Origin: CAIWXH01 sp964555675
GTDB taxonomy: Bacteria; Chloroflexota; Chloroflexia; Chloroflexales; Chloroflexaceae
Assembly: GCA_964555675.1 (NCBI GenBank)
Contig: CAZKTU010000044.1
Coordinates: 1 to 34,465, forward strand
Direction of reading: 5' to 3'
DNA length: 34,465 nucleotides
The notes beneath the pieces were generated by a model that was not told the origin of the DNA, searched no databases, and saw only the letters and a program-made list of their open reading frames with translations. The position numbers and the translations under genes are program-made. Shown one piece after another: positions 32,344 to 34,465 of the stretch. Each line of letters begins with the position of its first letter. The first letter of the stretch is position 1.

Positions 32344-34422
32344 CTACGCCACCGCGCCCGCCAGGATGCGCACGACGATCAGGGTGATGTCGTCGTTCTG
32401 CTCGGCGGGGCCGGCGTGGGTGCGCAGCGCGGCCAGGATGCTCTCGAGGGTGGTGTGGGCGCTGCTCTCGGGCGAGAGCGCTGCGACCGCGGCCACCACG
32501 CCCTCGAAGCCGAACAGCTGGCGCTCGCGGTTCATCGCCTCGATCACGCCGTCGCTCATCAGCAGCAGGGTGTCGCCGGGCGCGAGGTGGGCCAGGACCT
32601 CGTGATAGCTGGCCGCGGCCACCGTCCCGATCGGGAAGCCGGTCGTCTCGAGCCAGCCGGTCTGGCCCTCGGCCCGCCGCACGAGGGGCGGCACGGCCCC
32701 CGCCCCGACCGCGCGCAGCGCCCAGCCGTGCTGCGCCTGGGTCAGCAGCGCGTAGAGCAGGGCGATATTCATGCGGCTGCGCGTGGTGTAGGGGCGCACG
32801 GCCTCGTTCAGGGCCGTGGCCACGGCGGCGGGCGAGCTGTGGGTGGCGGCGACGCTGTTGAGCGCCACCACCACCCCACTCAGCAGCAGGGCCGCGCCCA
32901 GGCCTTTGCCCGAGATGTCGCCTACGGCGAGGCCCAGCTGCCGGCGCGCCCCGCCGGCGGGATCGCCGCCCCGCGCGAAGTAACCCACAAAGTCGCCCCC
33001 GACCTCGGCGGCGGGCAGCACCGCCGCGGCGATCTCCAGGTCGGGCATCATCGGCGGGCCGTCGGGCAGCAGGCTGAGCTGCACGCGATGGGCCAGGGCC
33101 AGCTCGCCCTGGGCCTCGGCGCCGCTCTGGCGGTCGCTCGCGCCGCCGGCGAAGCGGCGCTCGAGGATGCGCCTGGCCCACTCGGGCTCGATGCCCTCGC
33201 GCAGCGCGTGGAGCAGCAGCATCTCGATCAGCTCGGGCGCCCACCAGGCGCAGGTCAGCACCTCCTCGCGCCGCGCGAAGCTCAGGAAGGTGCGCAGGCC
33301 GCGCTCGGTCAGCTCGCGTTGGCCCAGGTAGAGCCCGGCGGCGGCGCTGTAGAGCTGGGCCGTGGCGTAGTAGTAGCCCGAGCCGTTGCTGGCGTAGATC
33401 GCGCTGATCTGCTCGAGGTGGGCGAGCGCGGCGGCCGGCGCGCCCGAGGCCAGCTCGACCAGGGCCAGCATCAGGCGGGCGTCGGCCACGCCCAGGGTCG
33501 CGCCCTCGTAGCGGGCCATGGTCAGGCGGGCCTCGCAGCTCCAGCGGGCCTCGGCCAGGCGGCCCTGGCGCATCTGGATGAAGGCGGGCCCCTCGGGGTC
33601 CTCGCCCCAGGTGCCGGCCAGCTGGTAGGCCGCCAGGGCCGCGTCGAGCTGGCCTTCGTCGCGCAGCACATGGCCCTGGGCGGCGACGGCCCAGCGCCAC
33701 AGCTCGTCGTGGCCCCACTCCTCGGCCAGGCGGCGCGCCGCGTCGAGGGTCTCGGTGGCGGTGGCCAGGCGGCCCTGGCGCCAGTAGGCCAGCCCGAGCT
33801 CGTAGAAGCACCAGGGCAGGGTGTGGGCCAGGTCCGGGTCGTCGCTGGCGAGGGTCACGGCCCGCTCGGCGGCGGCCACCGAGCGCCGGGTCGCCCCGGT
33901 GTAGTGGTAGGCCGCGGCCAGGTTGCGCAGGACCTGGACCATGCCGCTGCGCCTGAGCCAGGGGTCGGGCTCGCTGTCGAGCTCGCGCAGGCCGGCCTCG
34001 CCCTCCTCGACGGCCAGGTCGCTCTGCTCGAGGCCGATCAGACAGAGCATCTGCCCGAAGTGCAGCTCCGAGCGCAGGTACGGCCGCATCGGCGCGGCGA
34101 TGACCGGCCTGAGGGCGGCGATGACCTGGCTGAACTCGGCGGCGTGGTAGTGGGCCACCGACCACTCGGCCAGGGCCCACAGCTCGCCCTCGGCGTCGCC
34201 CGCCGCCCGTAGCTGCTCGAGGGCCCGGTCGATCAGCGCGCGCGCCTCTGCGAAGCGGCTGTGGAGCCGGCAGAGCCGGCGGCCCTGGAGCAGGGCGAGC
34301 CAGGGCTGGCCCGCGAGGTCGGCATCGCCCAGGGCGTCGAGCTGCGCCAGCAGATCGGGCGGGTAGCGCCGGCCGCAGAGGGCTGCGCGGGCCGCCGCGC
34401 TTAGTTCTTGAAACTCGCCCAT
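32344..34422 (-). CDS. TPR-containing SpoIIE/PP2C-type serine phosphatase
   Basis: This 692-residue cytosolic protein joins a helical TPR-like sensor region (about 40-420, with repeats such as LRNLAAAYHYTGATRRSVAAAERAV and YELGLAYWRQGRLATATETLDAA) to a C-terminal SpoIIE phosphatase (about 440-690). Metal-binding acids are visible: D477 in VGGDF, D502 in GDISGKG, D624 in MSDGV, and D677/D678 in QNDDIT. Such phosphatases usually act on anti-sigma-factor antagonists or similar partners; none is encoded nearby. The start ATG 34422 lacks a ribosome site and sits just past an extended -10 sequence, so the mRNA may be leaderless. There is no sign of a link to the sugar-acid genes. Confidence 0.88.
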   Translation of the reverse strand: MGEFQELSAAARAALCGRRYPPDLLAQLDALGDADLAGQPWLALLQGRRLCRLHSRFAEARALIDRALEQLRAAGDAEGELWALAEWSVAHYHAAEFSQVIAALRPVIAAPMRPYLRSELHFGQMLCLIGLEQSDLAVEEGEAGLRELDSEPDPWLRRSGMVQVLRNLAAAYHYTGATRRSVAAAERAVTLASDDPDLAHTLPWCFYELGLAYWRQGRLATATETLDAARRLAEEWGHDELWRWAVAAQGHVLRDEGQLDAALAAYQLAGTWGEDPEGPAFIQMRQGRLAEARWSCEARLTMARYEGATLGVADARLMLALVELASGAPAAALAHLEQISAIYASNGSGYYYATAQLYSAAAGLYLGQRELTERGLRTFLSFARREEVLTCAWWAPELIEMLLLHALREGIEPEWARRILERRFAGGASDRQSGAEAQGELALAHRVQLSLLPDGPPMMPDLEIAAAVLPAAEVGGDFVGYFARGGDPAGGARRQLGLAVGDISGKGLGAALLLSGVVVALNSVAATHSSPAAVATALNEAVRPYTTRSRMNIALLYALLTQAQHGWALRAVGAGAVPPLVRRAEGQTGWLETTGFPIGTVAAASYHEVLAHLAPGDTLLLMSDGVIEAMNRERQLFGFEGVVAAVAALSPESSAHTTLESILAALRTHAGPAEQNDDITLIVVRILAGAVA

Positions 34423-34431
34423 AGGTCTGGA

Positions 34432-34440
34432 ATTTTACCA
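34432..34440 (-). promoter_or_regulatory. Extended -10 promoter, possible leaderless start
   Basis: On the minus strand TGG-TAAAAT (34440-34432) fits an extended -10 box. Transcription would start about 7 bases later, almost at ATG 34422, giving an mRNA with little or no leader. The -35 region lies at or past the window edge and cannot be judged. Confidence 0.4.
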
Positions 34441-34465
34441 CGCCCACGACGGCGCTCGGGGTCGC

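Overview
The window looks like high-GC chromosome from a Chloroflexota-type bacterium. This is an inference from style, not from a marker gene: lipoproteins with long Ala/Pro/Thr/Glu linkers, a DUF5107-TPR protein, oligopeptide-type transporters beside sugar-acid genes, and short tandem repeats between genes. No rRNA, tRNA, CRISPR array, transposase or phage gene was seen.

Layout. From about 13414 down to 1, the minus strand carries one gene train. In transcription order it holds a DUF5107-TPR protein, a glucose/sorbosone-dehydrogenase-like lipoprotein, a GntR/FCD regulator, an NAD-dependent SDR (uronate/aldose dehydrogenase-like), a galactonate-dehydratase-like enolase-superfamily enzyme, a beta-propeller lactonase, KDG kinase, KDPG aldolase, and a B12-type diol/glycerol dehydratase (fused large+medium subunit, then small subunit at the window edge). 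From 13808 to 30628 the plus strand carries the other arm: a five-gene oligopeptide-type ABC importer, a DapA-like aldolase, an aldose-1-epimerase-like protein, a gluconate-dehydratase-like enzyme, two adjacent UxuA-type mannonate dehydratase homologues, a second SDR, two more enolase-superfamily enzymes flanking an RraA-like aldolase, and a ManD/RspA-type enzyme. A perfect 13-bp hairpin at 30644-30674 closes this arm. The two arms diverge from a 393-bp gap in which opposite sigma-70-like promoters overlap at their -10 boxes.

How it may work together (inference). The importer brings in sugars or (oligo)uronides. Epimerase, SDRs and lactonase give aldonic or aldaric acids. Seven dehydratase homologues of two unrelated folds give 2-keto-3-deoxy acids. 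These are cleaved either after phosphorylation (KdgK, then Eda) or directly by the DapA-like or RraA-like aldolases. The FCD-type GntR protein is the only regulator visible. The diol dehydratase could handle 1,2-propanediol or glycerol derived from deoxysugar cleavage, but no link is proven.

The right end (30695-34422) is different in kind: a small membrane protein, a PEP-synthase regulatory protein, and on the opposite strand a TPR-SpoIIE phosphatase.

The most notable non-coding signals are a roughly 40-bp repeat built on CGTAACCGnGTTACG that occurs twice, each time just after one gene and ahead of another in the sugar-acid clusters, and several structured repeat arrays in other gaps.
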